DNA from: Cytophagaceae bacterium
GTDB lineage: Bacteria > Bacteroidota > Bacteroidia > Cytophagales > Spirosomataceae
Assembly (NCBI GenBank): GCA_947452215.1
Contig: CANGCD010000002.1
Span: 1 to 49,838 of the forward strand
DNA: 49,838 nt
Direction of reading: 5' to 3'
The position numbers and the translations under genes were made by a program. Every line of letters starts with the position of its first letter. Within the stretch, counting starts at the first letter, position 1. Under the pieces are notes generated by a model. The model searched no databases. It had not been told where the DNA came from and saw nothing but the letters and a program-made list of their open reading frames with translations. Shown here in pieces: positions 1 to 9,298 of this stretch.

Positions 1-1429
1 CTTGATATTTTTTAACTAAACGGGCTATTTCTTCTGCGATATGACGGAATTGCTTGTGCCCCTCTTCGGTCTTCAAATTAATAATAGGCCTCAAGTGCAA
101 TTCACCTGAACCCGCGTGAGCATAGTGCACGCAATACAAATTATTTTCAGTAAGTATTTCGTTAAACTCCGCAATAAAGGCCGGCAAATCATTTACGTCT
201 ACCGCGGTATCTTCAATCACCGCCACAGCTTTTTCATCACCCGGCAGATTTGACAAAAGACCTAATCCAGCTTTCCGCAAATCCCAAACCTTTTTCACAT
301 CCCCACCCGTTACGAACGGAAAATGATAGCCTAAGTTTTCAGCTAACATCGCTTCCTCGACTTCTTTTGCTTGCTTTGCTAAATCATCTGCGTTGTCGGA
401 ACGTAGTTCAACAACCAAAATGGCACCAGGATCACCCTCGACAAAGAAGCGATTTTGCATCTGTTCTGCATTGGCTTTGGTGCATTCTAAAATATAATGA
501 TCCATCAACTCCGAAGCTGAGGGATTAAAACGCAAAGCAATTAAATTAGCGCGTAGGGCCTCATCAATCGTATTAAAATGCGCACAAACCAATCCTAAAT
601 GCGCAGGTGGCAAGGGGTCGACATGGACTTTGATCCGCGTCACAAAACACAGGGTTCCTTCTGAACCTGCTAAGAGCGCACAAAAATTGAAAGCAGGCCT
701 GTCGGCCAAAAAAGCTTCCGTATTCAATAGCATATCCACCGCATAGCCCGTATTTCTTCGCTTGATGCTAGGCTTCGGAAATTCATCGTGAATATTCTTT
801 TGATTTTTGGGATTCGAAAGGGCAGCCAGTGTTTGCGCATAAATGGTATGCAAGCGTGAACCGGGTTGCAATTTTTGAACGGTTTGATGCGGATCCTCTG
901 CCTTAAATTGGACGAATGTTCCGTCCGACAAATATCCCTCAACTTCCAAAATATGATCACGTGTAGAGCCATAAATGACGGAATTCGAACCGCAGGAGTT
1001 ATTCCCAAGCATCCCGCCGATCATGGCACGATTTGCAGTAGACGTTTCAGGACCAAAAAACAAGCCGTGCTTTTTCAACTCCACATTCAATACATCACGC
1101 ACAACGCCGGGTTCGACCCAAGCATAAGATTCTGAGGCATTAACCTCCAAAATCCGATTGAAATGCTTCGATACATCTACGACCAATCCACTTCCAACCA
1201 CCTGGCCCGCTAATGAAGTACCAGCTGTGCGTGGAATCAGCGGAATTTGATGTTGGTCGGCAAATTGAATCAAGGTCTCTATATCCTGAATTGTCTCCGG
1301 TATGGCAACGCCAAGCGGCATCTCCCGATAGGCAGACGCATCGGTTGCATACAAGGTTCGCATCACGTTGTCCGTGTACAAAGCACCTTGTAATTGACTT
1401 GCTAATTGATTGAGAACTTGAGCTTCCAT
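1..1429 (-). CDS. FAD-binding oxidase/dehydrogenase (D-lactate dehydrogenase/glycolate oxidase-like, FAD_binding_4), C-terminus beyond the window edge
   Basis: My own reverse-strand translation from ATG at 1429 stays open to base 1: MEAQVLNQLASQLQGALYTDNVMRTLYATDASAYREMPLGVAIPETIQDIETLIQFADQHQIPLIPRTAGTSLAGQVVGSGLVVDVS... The PRTAGTSLAGQ and GGMLGNNSCGSNS motifs are typical of this family. It is absent from the supplied ORF track because it has no stop in the window. Confidence 0.88.
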   Translation of the reverse strand, partial: MEAQVLNQLASQLQGALYTDNVMRTLYATDASAYREMPLGVAIPETIQDIETLIQFADQHQIPLIPRTAGTSLAGQVVGSGLVVDVSKHFNRILEVNASESYAWVEPGVVRDVLNVELKKHGLFFGPETSTANRAMIGGMLGNNSCGSNSVIYGSTRDHILEVEGYLSDGTFVQFKAEDPHQTVQKLQPGSRLHTIYAQTLAALSNPKNQKNIHDEFPKPSIKRRNTGYAVDMLLNTEAFLADRPAFNFCALLAGSEGTLCFVTRIKVHVDPLPPAHLGLVCAHFNTIDEALRANLIALRFNPSASELMDHYILECTKANAEQMQNRFFVEGDPGAILVVELRSDNADDLAKQAKEVEEAMLAENLGYHFPFVTGGDVKKVWDLRKAGLGLLSNLPGDEKAVAVIEDTAVDVNDLPAFIAEFNEILTENNLYCVHYAHAGSGELHLRPIINLKTEEGHKQFRHIAEEIARLVKKYQ

Positions 1430-1439
1430 GTACCTGAAA

Positions 1440-2072
1440 TTATCGCTGAGCCTGCAATTTACACAAAGCAAGGGTTAGTAGCAATTGAGCAAGAATATAA
1501 GTCGACATGACCGCAAGGGAATTCCAAGGATATTCAAAATAAAACTTACCAAAAGCTAATAAACTGTCGGAAACCACAAATAAAAATGCACCCAAACGCA
1601 ATGAAAGATATGAGATTTGAAAGGCAAAATACAACATCGAACCCAATGCCACCGCATACACAATCACCGGCGGAACTAAGGCAACTGGTAAGTTGGGATA
1701 CAGGAATCCTAAAAATCCAATAACATAAAGAAGAACTGGAATTAAAAAATAGGACCTGCGCAAGGCACCTAACTGAATAAATTGCCGAATATAAGCAAAC
1801 TGCATCACCAAAAATGATCCGAGCCCTAATTGGAAATAAAGCGCGCCATTACCAGGTAAAAGCAAAAAAACATCCCCTAGCCAAGCAAAAAACAAAGTAA
1901 ATAGCAATCCATTCCGTGGAACGGATTGCATACCTGCAGTATAAACATAAGCCGCTAATAAGATCATCAGCAAAGGCTTCGTAACAAACCGCAATTCGTT
2001 ACCCAAATAAGGAGCCATTAATTCCAAAAGGCCTACAACAACATAGCTGGTAAGAATCTTATTCCATTTCAT
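1440..2072 (-). CDS. Lysoplasmalogenase-like membrane protein (YhhN/TMEM86 family)
   Basis: 210 aa, multiple hydrophobic segments, FFAWLGDVFLLLP motif and SDSLLAFGKF typical of YhhN proteins. Confidence 0.75.
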   Translation of the reverse strand: MKWNKILTSYVVVGLLELMAPYLGNELRFVTKPLLMILLAAYVYTAGMQSVPRNGLLFTLFFAWLGDVFLLLPGNGALYFQLGLGSFLVMQFAYIRQFIQLGALRRSYFLIPVLLYVIGFLGFLYPNLPVALVPPVIVYAVALGSMLYFAFQISYLSLRLGAFLFVVSDSLLAFGKFYFEYPWNSLAVMSTYILAQLLLTLALCKLQAQR

Positions 2073-2086
2073 AGGCCTAATGTATT

Positions 2087-3676
2087 TTAATAGCGATGGG
2101 GATTGTGTGCAAAATCAAACAACACAATGCGACGACCGTGTGCTCCTCTAATCAGAATAGAATCTTGACTTTGCAAATCAATGCGTTGAATATACTTGGC
2201 GTCCTCAGGCAAATAAAGATTGACTAATTGTGCATCCGAGGTATTATATACCCTTTTCGTCGTATCGCTTTTGACAAATCCAGCACTTTGTGCAGATGGA
2301 TATACAATCGTGTCTCCAGCTTGATAAGTCGTCAAGATTTTGGAGGCTACTAAGGGATATGGATTAGGAGCCCGATGATTTGAGAAAGTATATTTTTGAG
2401 GTGCATCCGAGTAAAGAGCACTAAAAATCTCCACTTGGAAATACATTTGAATAAAGACATATAAACTCGCCAGTAGGCGAATCCAAATAGTTTGACGAAA
2501 TAGGTGGCGTAAATAACCTACGGACACAAAAATACCCAAGGGCAATGCAAAGCTTGCATAGCGGATAAAATACCCCGTCGTTGTCCCGGCGTTGATTGCA
2601 GCAGCAATTAACACCACGATGGGTAACAGAATTTGAAGTAAACAAAATAAATAGAAAGCACTTAGTTGCTTATTTTCTACCTTAAGCCATCGGTATATAC
2701 CATAGGCAAATATCAAAAGTGCCACGCCACCAAATCGATACCCCTTTTTTAGGTATATATCATTCGTCCAAAGAAACTGATCGCTTAGGATCGAAATCGT
2801 ACGCTTGGATACATTCCCAAATGTACTAGGTTCAATCCAACCTTGAATAGGTCCATGCGCTTGAATGTAGGCAACATATTTAGCCGCAGCATCTGCTTGA
2901 TAGCCAAGGAAATGTTGGCCAGGTCCAAATAAAATCCAACAAGCCATCGGAATTACAGCTACAATCCCACCCAACAGCATACTGAAATATAGTTTCTTAG
3001 ACGGGAAACGTAAGGTTAAGTAAATTCCCTGCCCTACGAGAACCAAGGCGGTCAAATACGTTGAAAACAAAGCACAAAGCGTTGCCAGTATCCAGCCAAC
3101 CAGGTATTTTCGCTTGAATGGTTCTTGTTGCTTGATTGCCAGTACCCAAAAGAAATAATTGGATAGGGTCGAGAAAAAAATGGATGTGGTGTAATTGCGT
3201 GCTTGCTGGCTGTAGATTACAAAAAAGGGTTCAATGACAGCGAATAATAAAACCAATAACTGCCAATTCCATTGCCCAGCAAACATTTTCCGATACCAAT
3301 AAAAGAGCAACCAAACGGTGAGCAAATTAAACAACACGGATACGCTTCTGAATACTGTATCGGTATGACCAAAAAGTTGGGCAAACAATTTGAGCATCAT
3401 ATCATGCACCAAACTATTGCCACTCACATCTCCCCGCGCATCGGCATCTAACCAAGATGCAATGCCACGATCGGCCCAAAAATCCAAAGATGTAAATGTT
3501 TTCCCTTCTTGTAGTACGTCGGACATACCCCCAAAATTGGTATTCGCCACCCCAATCAGTATACTTTGTTTTTCATCCCCAAACAAACTGAAGTGATCGA
3601 TGTGGTAAACGCGCAGGAATACAGCCAACAACATGAGCCCAACGAAGGCCAACAAGATGAAAATTTTGTTCTGCAT
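2087..3676 (-). CDS. Polytopic membrane glycosyltransferase, GT39/ArnT-like (PMT_2 superfamily)
   Basis: 529 aa, N-terminal TM followed by FSLFGDEKQSI (acidic loop-1 motif), HDMMLKLFAQLFGHTDTVFRSVSVLFNLLTVWLLF. Confidence 0.7.
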   Translation of the reverse strand: MQNKIFILLAFVGLMLLAVFLRVYHIDHFSLFGDEKQSILIGVANTNFGGMSDVLQEGKTFTSLDFWADRGIASWLDADARGDVSGNSLVHDMMLKLFAQLFGHTDTVFRSVSVLFNLLTVWLLFYWYRKMFAGQWNWQLLVLLFAVIEPFFVIYSQQARNYTTSIFFSTLSNYFFWVLAIKQQEPFKRKYLVGWILATLCALFSTYLTALVLVGQGIYLTLRFPSKKLYFSMLLGGIVAVIPMACWILFGPGQHFLGYQADAAAKYVAYIQAHGPIQGWIEPSTFGNVSKRTISILSDQFLWTNDIYLKKGYRFGGVALLIFAYGIYRWLKVENKQLSAFYLFCLLQILLPIVVLIAAAINAGTTTGYFIRYASFALPLGIFVSVGYLRHLFRQTIWIRLLASLYVFIQMYFQVEIFSALYSDAPQKYTFSNHRAPNPYPLVASKILTTYQAGDTIVYPSAQSAGFVKSDTTKRVYNTSDAQLVNLYLPEDAKYIQRIDLQSQDSILIRGAHGRRIVLFDFAHNPHRY

Positions 3677-3695
3677 TATCCAATCGGTTAAAATG

Positions 3696-3729
3696 AAAAA
3701 TCACCTAATTAGCAAATTAGGTGATTTTC
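3696..3729 (-). terminator. Rho-independent terminator downstream of nrdA
   Basis: Perfect 14-bp stem AAAATCACCTAATT / AATTAGGTGATTTT (3697-3710 / 3715-3728), 4-nt loop, T-run on the minus strand. Confidence 0.85.
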
Positions 3730-3748
3730 AACTGGAATCTAAATTATA

Positions 3749-6202
3749 TTATGATCCACATGCCTCACATGCTTCTGGATTATCCAAAGAACATGCCATG
3801 TCGGCTTTGTTTTGCGCATCATCCGTTTGGAAAGACGCAGCTGCGGCTGCTTGAGCAGCATGCGCTGCATATTGCAATTCCGTTTCGTGAACGTCATTTG
3901 ATTGCTCAATCGCCACATCTGCTTGCTTCTCAATGGTAAACTTAATCGCATCCGCTGCAGCCTTCGTACGCAAGTAATACATACCTGTTTTTAAGCCTAA
4001 TTTCCACGCGTGGAAGTGCATTGATGTTAATTTACCAAAGTTCACATCTTGAATGTGTATATTTAAACTTTGTGATTGACAGATATAAGCACCGCGGTCA
4101 GCAGCCATCTCCAAGATGGTTTTTTGCTTAATCTCCCAAACTGTTTTGTAAAGCTCTTTCAAGTTTTGAGGAATCTCAGGGATGTTTTGAACGGAGCCAT
4201 TCGCTGAGATTAGCTTGTTCTTCATCGTTTCATTCCACAAGTTCAACTTGATCAAATCTTTCAATAAGTGCTTGTTCACAACCGCGAACTCACCAGACAA
4301 TACACGGCGTGCATAGATGTTCGATGTATATGGCTCAAAACACTCGTTATTTCCTAAGATTTGACTTGTCGAGGCCGTAGGCATCGGCGCAACCAATAAA
4401 GAGTTACGAACACCATGCTCCACAACTTGCTTGCGTAATTTGTCCCAATCCCAGTTGCCTGAAGATGGAGTCACATTCCACATATCAAATTGGAAAATAC
4501 CTTTTGAGATTGGAGAACCTTCCCATGTTGAGTAAGGACCTTCCACCTTCGCTAATTCCATCGATGCTTCCATCGCTGCGAAATAGATTGTTTCGAAGAT
4601 ATCTTTATTTAATTGCTTCGCCTCATCAGATTCGAATGGCATACGCAACATAATGAACACATCCGCTAATCCTTGAACCCCTAAACCGATTGGACGGTGA
4701 CGTAAGTTTGAATTACGTGCTTCAGGTACTGGATAGTAGTTGACATCAATAATCTTATTCAAGTTGATCGTCGCTGCTTTTGTTACTTCATACAACTTCG
4801 CGTGATCAAATTCCGACACCCCTTGCTCATTCGTTTGAATGTACTTAGGCAAAGCCAAAGAAGCTAAATTACAAACCGCCACTTCGTCTTTTGACGTATA
4901 TTCCATAATCTCAGTACACAAGTTTGATGACTTGATTGTACCCAAATTCTTCTGATTCGACTTGTTGTTCGCATGATCCTTGTACAACATATAAGGTGTA
5001 CCTGTTTCGGTTTGCGACTCTAGTACTTTAAACCAAAGCTCTTGCGCCTTAACCGTTGCACGCGCTTTACCTTCTAATTCGTATTTGTGATATAATGCCT
5101 CAAATTCTTCACCATACGCATCCGAAAGACCTGGACACTCGTGTGGGCAGAACAATGACCATTCCTCATTGCTTTCTACACGCTTCATGAACAAATCGGG
5201 AATCCACAAGGCATAAAACAAATCACGCGCACGCATTTCTTCCTTACCGTGGTTTTTCTTCAATTCCAAGAAATCAAACACATCTGCATGCCATGGCTCT
5301 AAATAAATAGCAAACGATCCTTTACGCTTTCCACCCCCCTGATCTACGTAACGAGCGGTATCATTGAATACACGCAACATAGGAATAATACCATTCGATG
5401 TACCATTCGTTCCTTTGATGTATGATCCCGTCGCACGTACATTATGAATGCTCAATCCGATACCTCCTGCCGACTGCGAAATCTTAGCCGTTTGCTTCAA
5501 CGTATCATAGATACCTTCGATCGAATCATCCTGCATAGCCAACAAGAAACATGATGACATTTGAGGCTTCGGTGTACCTGCGTTAAACAAGGTTGGTGTC
5601 GCATGTGTAAACCAACGCTCAGACAACAAATTGTATGTATGAATAGCAGCTGCAATGTCAGTACCGTGGATACCTACAGCCACACGCATCAACATGTGTT
5701 GTGGGCGCTCAGCGATTGCTCCATCCAACTTTAATAAATAAGATTTCTCTAAAGTTTTGAAACCAAAGTAATCATAACCAAAATCGCGGTCATAGATAAT
5801 CGCTTCATCCAGCTCAACCGCATTCTTCTTGATGATATCAAAAACCTCTTTCGAAAGAAGTGCTGCATTTTGCCCTGTCTTAGGATCAATGTACGTATAG
5901 AGACGCTTCATTGTTGCAGAAAACGACTTTAACGTGTTCTTATGCAGATTTGAGATGGCTATACGCGCAGCAAGTGTTGCGTAGTCTGGGTGCTTTGTTG
6001 TCAAAGAAGCCGCTGTTTCCGCTGCTAAATTATCCAATTCAGTCGTCTTTACCCCATCATATAAACCTGAAATAACCTTTCTTGCCACCTCTAAAGGCTG
6101 AACAAAAAATGGATCCAAGCTGTAGCACAACTTCTCAATGCGAGCTGTGATTTTGTCAAACTTGACAGATTCGCGACGACCGTCTCTTTTAATTACGTAC
6201 AT
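3749..6202 (-). CDS. nrdA: Ribonucleoside-diphosphate reductase class I, alpha subunit
   Basis: 817 aa; N-terminal ATP-cone ([25 protein letters not shown]), active-site region [34 protein letters not shown]-terminal redox CEACGS. Confidence 0.97.
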   Translation of the reverse strand: MYVIKRDGRRESVKFDKITARIEKLCYSLDPFFVQPLEVARKVISGLYDGVKTTELDNLAAETAASLTTKHPDYATLAARIAISNLHKNTLKSFSATMKRLYTYIDPKTGQNAALLSKEVFDIIKKNAVELDEAIIYDRDFGYDYFGFKTLEKSYLLKLDGAIAERPQHMLMRVAVGIHGTDIAAAIHTYNLLSERWFTHATPTLFNAGTPKPQMSSCFLLAMQDDSIEGIYDTLKQTAKISQSAGGIGLSIHNVRATGSYIKGTNGTSNGIIPMLRVFNDTARYVDQGGGKRKGSFAIYLEPWHADVFDFLELKKNHGKEEMRARDLFYALWIPDLFMKRVESNEEWSLFCPHECPGLSDAYGEEFEALYHKYELEGKARATVKAQELWFKVLESQTETGTPYMLYKDHANNKSNQKNLGTIKSSNLCTEIMEYTSKDEVAVCNLASLALPKYIQTNEQGVSEFDHAKLYEVTKAATINLNKIIDVNYYPVPEARNSNLRHRPIGLGVQGLADVFIMLRMPFESDEAKQLNKDIFETIYFAAMEASMELAKVEGPYSTWEGSPISKGIFQFDMWNVTPSSGNWDWDKLRKQVVEHGVRNSLLVAPMPTASTSQILGNNECFEPYTSNIYARRVLSGEFAVVNKHLLKDLIKLNLWNETMKNKLISANGSVQNIPEIPQNLKELYKTVWEIKQKTILEMAADRGAYICQSQSLNIHIQDVNFGKLTSMHFHAWKLGLKTGMYYLRTKAAADAIKFTIEKQADVAIEQSNDVHETELQYAAHAAQAAAAASFQTDDAQNKADMACSLDNPEACEACGS

Positions 6203-6606
6203 GTGTTTCTATAAATATAATATTAGAATAATCAATCTTGTACACCAGGACTAAACACAATAAGACACCGCCTAAGAATTTGCTTTTTCTTAATTTTATT
6301 AGACCTATTTAATGTTAAAACAGATCTGTTGGCGGTTTTGTTTTATTGCTTTTCGTAAGCTGAAAATTGAAGCACTTCCAGCGGCTTGGGCACTACGTAA
6401 AATTAGAAAAAAATGAGGGGCCGTGCAAACATTTATTCAAGCGAAAAAAGGTGAAAATAAACGCATATTTAAAATACACTATGACATTGCCCCAATGGTA
6501 AATCTACAGGCCGTATCCTTCTTGGAAAAGTACTATAAAATATTTTTTAAAAATTTTTATAGCACATTTTGACTTTGATTTTAGATAAAATTATATACGC
6601 GTACAA

Positions 6607-6637
6607 TTTGTATTTATGTAGATAATAATTAATTTTG
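6607..6637 (+). promoter_or_regulatory. Bacteroidota-type promoter for rpmE2
   Basis: TTTG (6607-6610) - N19 - TAATTTTG (6630-6637), exact match to TTTG/TAnnTTTG. Confidence 0.7.
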
Positions 6638-6643
6638 CATCCC

Positions 6644-6707
6644 GATTAAATGAAGTCCATTCCCAGGGATTTCCACTCATTTTAAAAATAGACGGCAGGG
6701 AATCGTC
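6644..6707 (+). other. Candidate structured 5' leader RNA of rpmE2 (two hairpins with complementary loops)
   Basis: Hairpin 1 TTAAATGA (6646-6653)/TCATTTTAA (6677-6685); hairpin 2 GACG (6691-6694)/CGTC (6704-6707); loop sequences ATTCCC (6659-6664) and GGGAAT (6698-6703) are perfectly complementary. Confidence 0.4.
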
Positions 6708-6721
6708 ATTATTCAAACACA

Positions 6722-6964
6722 ATGAAAAAAGATATCCACCCAGAATACAAAGAGGTTGTATTTCACGATTTATCAGCTGATTACAAATTCTTAACTCGTT
6801 CTTGCGTTCAAACAACAGAAACAACTGAATTCGAAGGAGCAACTTACCCAGTTTACAAACTAGAGGTTTCTTCACAGTCACACCCATTCTACACAGGTAA
6901 AAATGTGTTGTTAGATACAACGGGTCGTGTTGATAAATTCAACAAACGTTACGCGAAAAACTAG
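6722..6964 (+). CDS. rpmE2: 50S ribosomal protein bL31 type B (zinc-independent paralogue)
   Basis: 80 aa [31 protein letters not shown]..., lacks the CxxC zinc motifs; HPFYTGK and [10 protein letters not shown] conserved. Confidence 0.95.
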   Translation: MKKDIHPEYKEVVFHDLSADYKFLTRSCVQTTETTEFEGATYPVYKLEVSSQSHPFYTGKNVLLDTTGRVDKFNKRYAKN

Positions 6965-6981
6965 TATTCTTTATCGTATAC

Positions 6982-7019
6982 AAAAAAAGCCTCATCATGA
7001 CTTCATGTTGAGGCTTTTT
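6982..7019 (+). terminator. Rho-independent terminator downstream of rpmE2
   Basis: GCCTCA...TGAGGC stem flanked by A7 and T5, with inner CATG/CATG pairing. Confidence 0.8.
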
Positions 7020-7034
7020 CCGTTTATTTGCATT

Positions 7035-8147
7035 ATGTGGAATACGAACCAATTACTTGATGACGAACAGATATGCCAACAACTCCGACCGCTCACGTAC
7101 ATACGTCATTTGAGTGATCTGTGGATTGGTTTATCCACCATTTCTACCAAATGGAATCATTACCAAAAGGACATACCGGCAGACACCTATATACTGGGAT
7201 CCTTATTGCCAAACCCTTCCTTAATCAATAGCCTGCTTGAATTACCAGCCGAAACGGCTTTATATTGGAATAAGCAGTGGATTGCCTACCGCGCGAAAGC
7301 CCCGAGTAACAATCATACGCAAATTCAATACCTGAACGAAGAGCCTCACTTCATTCAGCATCCCGAAGCGCTATTAGATGCCAATAGCCAAGCCTTAATC
7401 GATGAAATTCAACCGAATTCCGTTGATCCAACAAAATATACCTCCCGCGGCAATACATTGATCCATCCCGAGAATTGCTACATCGATCACAGTGCAGAAT
7501 TATCAGGATGTATATTAGATGCTAGCCATGGTCCTATTTACATTGGAGCAAAAGCAAAACTCCAAATCGGGACCTGTATCCAAGGTCCAGCTGCACTATT
7601 AGAAGGAAGCATCACCAATCTCGGAACAAAAATTAGGCCTTATACCACCATTGGACTCGGATGCAAAGTAGGTGGAGAAATAAGTGCGAGTTTAATCTTT
7701 CCCTACAGCAACAAAGCGCATGAAGGTTTCATAGGCAACTCCATTATTGGCTCATTCTGTAATTTAGGTGCATTGACGAGCTGCTCAAACGTACGAAACG
7801 ACCTGAAAAATATACTATTATACGATTTTAGTACAAATAACTTACGCAACACCGAACGAAGCTCGTTTGGTGTTTTGATGGGCGATTACGTCTGCACTGG
7901 AATTCATACCAAATTCAATACCGGGACGGTAATTGGTAATCATTGCAACATCAGCGGCAGCCAATTTTTACCAAAATTCATCCCATCCCTGACTTGGGGA
8001 GAATTTCCAACGTTTACACCCTATCTTCCTGAACGGGCCGCCACCAATGCCGGATCATGGATCCGTGCCAAAAATCAAGAAATACCTGAAAATCTGCCGA
8101 GCATCATCCAACAAATTTGGAAAGCGGAGGCAAATGCCCGAAATTAG
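7035..8147 (+). CDS. GlmU-like putative sugar nucleotidyltransferase / hexapeptide-repeat protein (Bacteroidota GlmU family)
   Basis: Downstream ATG chosen (MWNTNQLLDDEQICQQLRPLTYIRHLSDLWIGLSTI) because the track start at 6927 overlaps rpmE2 and its terminator. C-terminal left-handed beta-helix pattern (IGAKAKLQIGTCIQGPAALLEG, IGNSIIGSFCNLGALTSCSNVRND). Confidence 0.82.
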   Translation: MWNTNQLLDDEQICQQLRPLTYIRHLSDLWIGLSTISTKWNHYQKDIPADTYILGSLLPNPSLINSLLELPAETALYWNKQWIAYRAKAPSNNHTQIQYLNEEPHFIQHPEALLDANSQALIDEIQPNSVDPTKYTSRGNTLIHPENCYIDHSAELSGCILDASHGPIYIGAKAKLQIGTCIQGPAALLEGSITNLGTKIRPYTTIGLGCKVGGEISASLIFPYSNKAHEGFIGNSIIGSFCNLGALTSCSNVRNDLKNILLYDFSTNNLRNTERSSFGVLMGDYVCTGIHTKFNTGTVIGNHCNISGSQFLPKFIPSLTWGEFPTFTPYLPERAATNAGSWIRAKNQEIPENLPSIIQQIWKAEANARN

Positions 8148-8170
8148 CTTATTCATTTTTAGGGAAAAAC

Positions 8171-9298
8171 ATGCGCTTTCAAGACATCCCCGGATTACAA
8201 CAAACCAAGAAACAATTGAGCCAATCTGTTCTCAACGAGCACATAGCACATGCCCAATTATTTCACGGACCTTATGGGGGTGCCCAATTAGCCATGGCCA
8301 TGGCATTTACCTCCTTTTTGTTTTGTACAAACCGACAAGGCGATGATGCTTGCGGGACCTGCCCCAGTTGCCAAAAAGTACACAAAGGCATACATCCCGA
8401 CATAGTTTATTTATTCCCAAGTGTTACCACCAAAAAAGTAAAAGAGGCTGAATCTGACGCATTCCTTCCCGAATGGCGTGGTTTCATCACAGGTTCACTC
8501 TTTCGCACCTTACCTGATTGGCTTTCCGCCATGGGGGCAGAAGGGAATAAACAGGGCAATATTCCCGTGGAAGAGACCCGTAAACTTCTTGGAAAAATTA
8601 GCTTAAAACCCTTTGAAGCACCTTTTAAAGTGGTTATCCTTTGGAATCCGGAATCCTTGAATTTATCCTCTGGAAACGCATTACTTAAAACGCTAGAAGA
8701 GCCCCCAAGCTCAACTTTATTTTTATTGGTTTGCTCAGATGCTCAAAAACTGCTCACAACCATACTTTCCAGAACCCAACGCATTGCCATTCAAGCCGTT
8801 GATGAAGCTTCTTTAGCCGAATTCCTCGTTAAAGAAACCGGCACAACACTCGAAAATGCACAAAATTTAGCCATCAGTTGCGAAGGAAATATCGCTTGGG
8901 CACTCGAAAAAGGTAAGTCGGAAAACTTGAGTACTTCCACATGGTTTGCCGACTGGATGCGTGCCGTATATCAAAAGAATTTAAGCAAATTGGTAGGCTT
9001 AGCGGACCAGTTTGATGGACTAGCAAAAGAAGATCAAAAAAGCTTATTAGAGTACGCATTGCACATTTTTCGTCAATGTTTATATCAAATTTCAGACGCT
9101 CCAAGTTTAATAAAAGCACTAGAAAAAGAGAAAGCATTCATTTCGAATTTCTCAAAGACCTTGAATCGAAAATCCATCGAGAAAATAAGTGAAAAAGTGT
9201 CCACAGCGCATTACCATCTCGAAAGAAATGGTCGGGCCAAAATGATTCATTTGGATTTATCTTTACAAATAATTCGCATCGCAAATGCCAGCAAATAG
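8171..9298 (+). CDS. holB: DNA polymerase III subunit delta'
   Basis: MRFQDIPGLQQTKKQLSQSVLNEHIAHAQLFHGPYGGAQLAMAMAF, zinc motif CGTCPSC, NALLKTLEEPPSSTLFLL; track start 8117 overlaps the previous gene. Confidence 0.9.
   Translation: MRFQDIPGLQQTKKQLSQSVLNEHIAHAQLFHGPYGGAQLAMAMAFTSFLFCTNRQGDDACGTCPSCQKVHKGIHPDIVYLFPSVTTKKVKEAESDAFLPEWRGFITGSLFRTLPDWLSAMGAEGNKQGNIPVEETRKLLGKISLKPFEAPFKVVILWNPESLNLSSGNALLKTLEEPPSSTLFLLVCSDAQKLLTTILSRTQRIAIQAVDEASLAEFLVKETGTTLENAQNLAISCEGNIAWALEKGKSENLSTSTWFADWMRAVYQKNLSKLVGLADQFDGLAKEDQKSLLEYALHIFRQCLYQISDAPSLIKALEKEKAFISNFSKTLNRKSIEKISEKVSTAHYHLERNGRAKMIHLDLSLQIIRIANASK

Noticed and set aside
250-1413. Small ORFs on both strands (250-528, 724-1008, 866-1135, 1213-1413)
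   Set aside because: All overlap the real minus-strand FAD oxidase frame that runs off the window.
3739-3951. Small ORFs (3633-3854, 3721-3939, 3739-3951) across the nrdA 3' end
   Set aside because: Overlap the nrdA C-terminus and terminator; alternative frames only.
6203-6600. Cobalamin riboswitch or tRNA remnant in the nrdA-rpmE2 gap
   Set aside because: No B12-box-like sequence or cloverleaf could be recognised; the reductase is class I, not class II.
6591-6920. 109-aa minus ORF overlapping rpmE2 and its promoter
   Set aside because: Antisense to rpmE2 and through its promoter; no motif.
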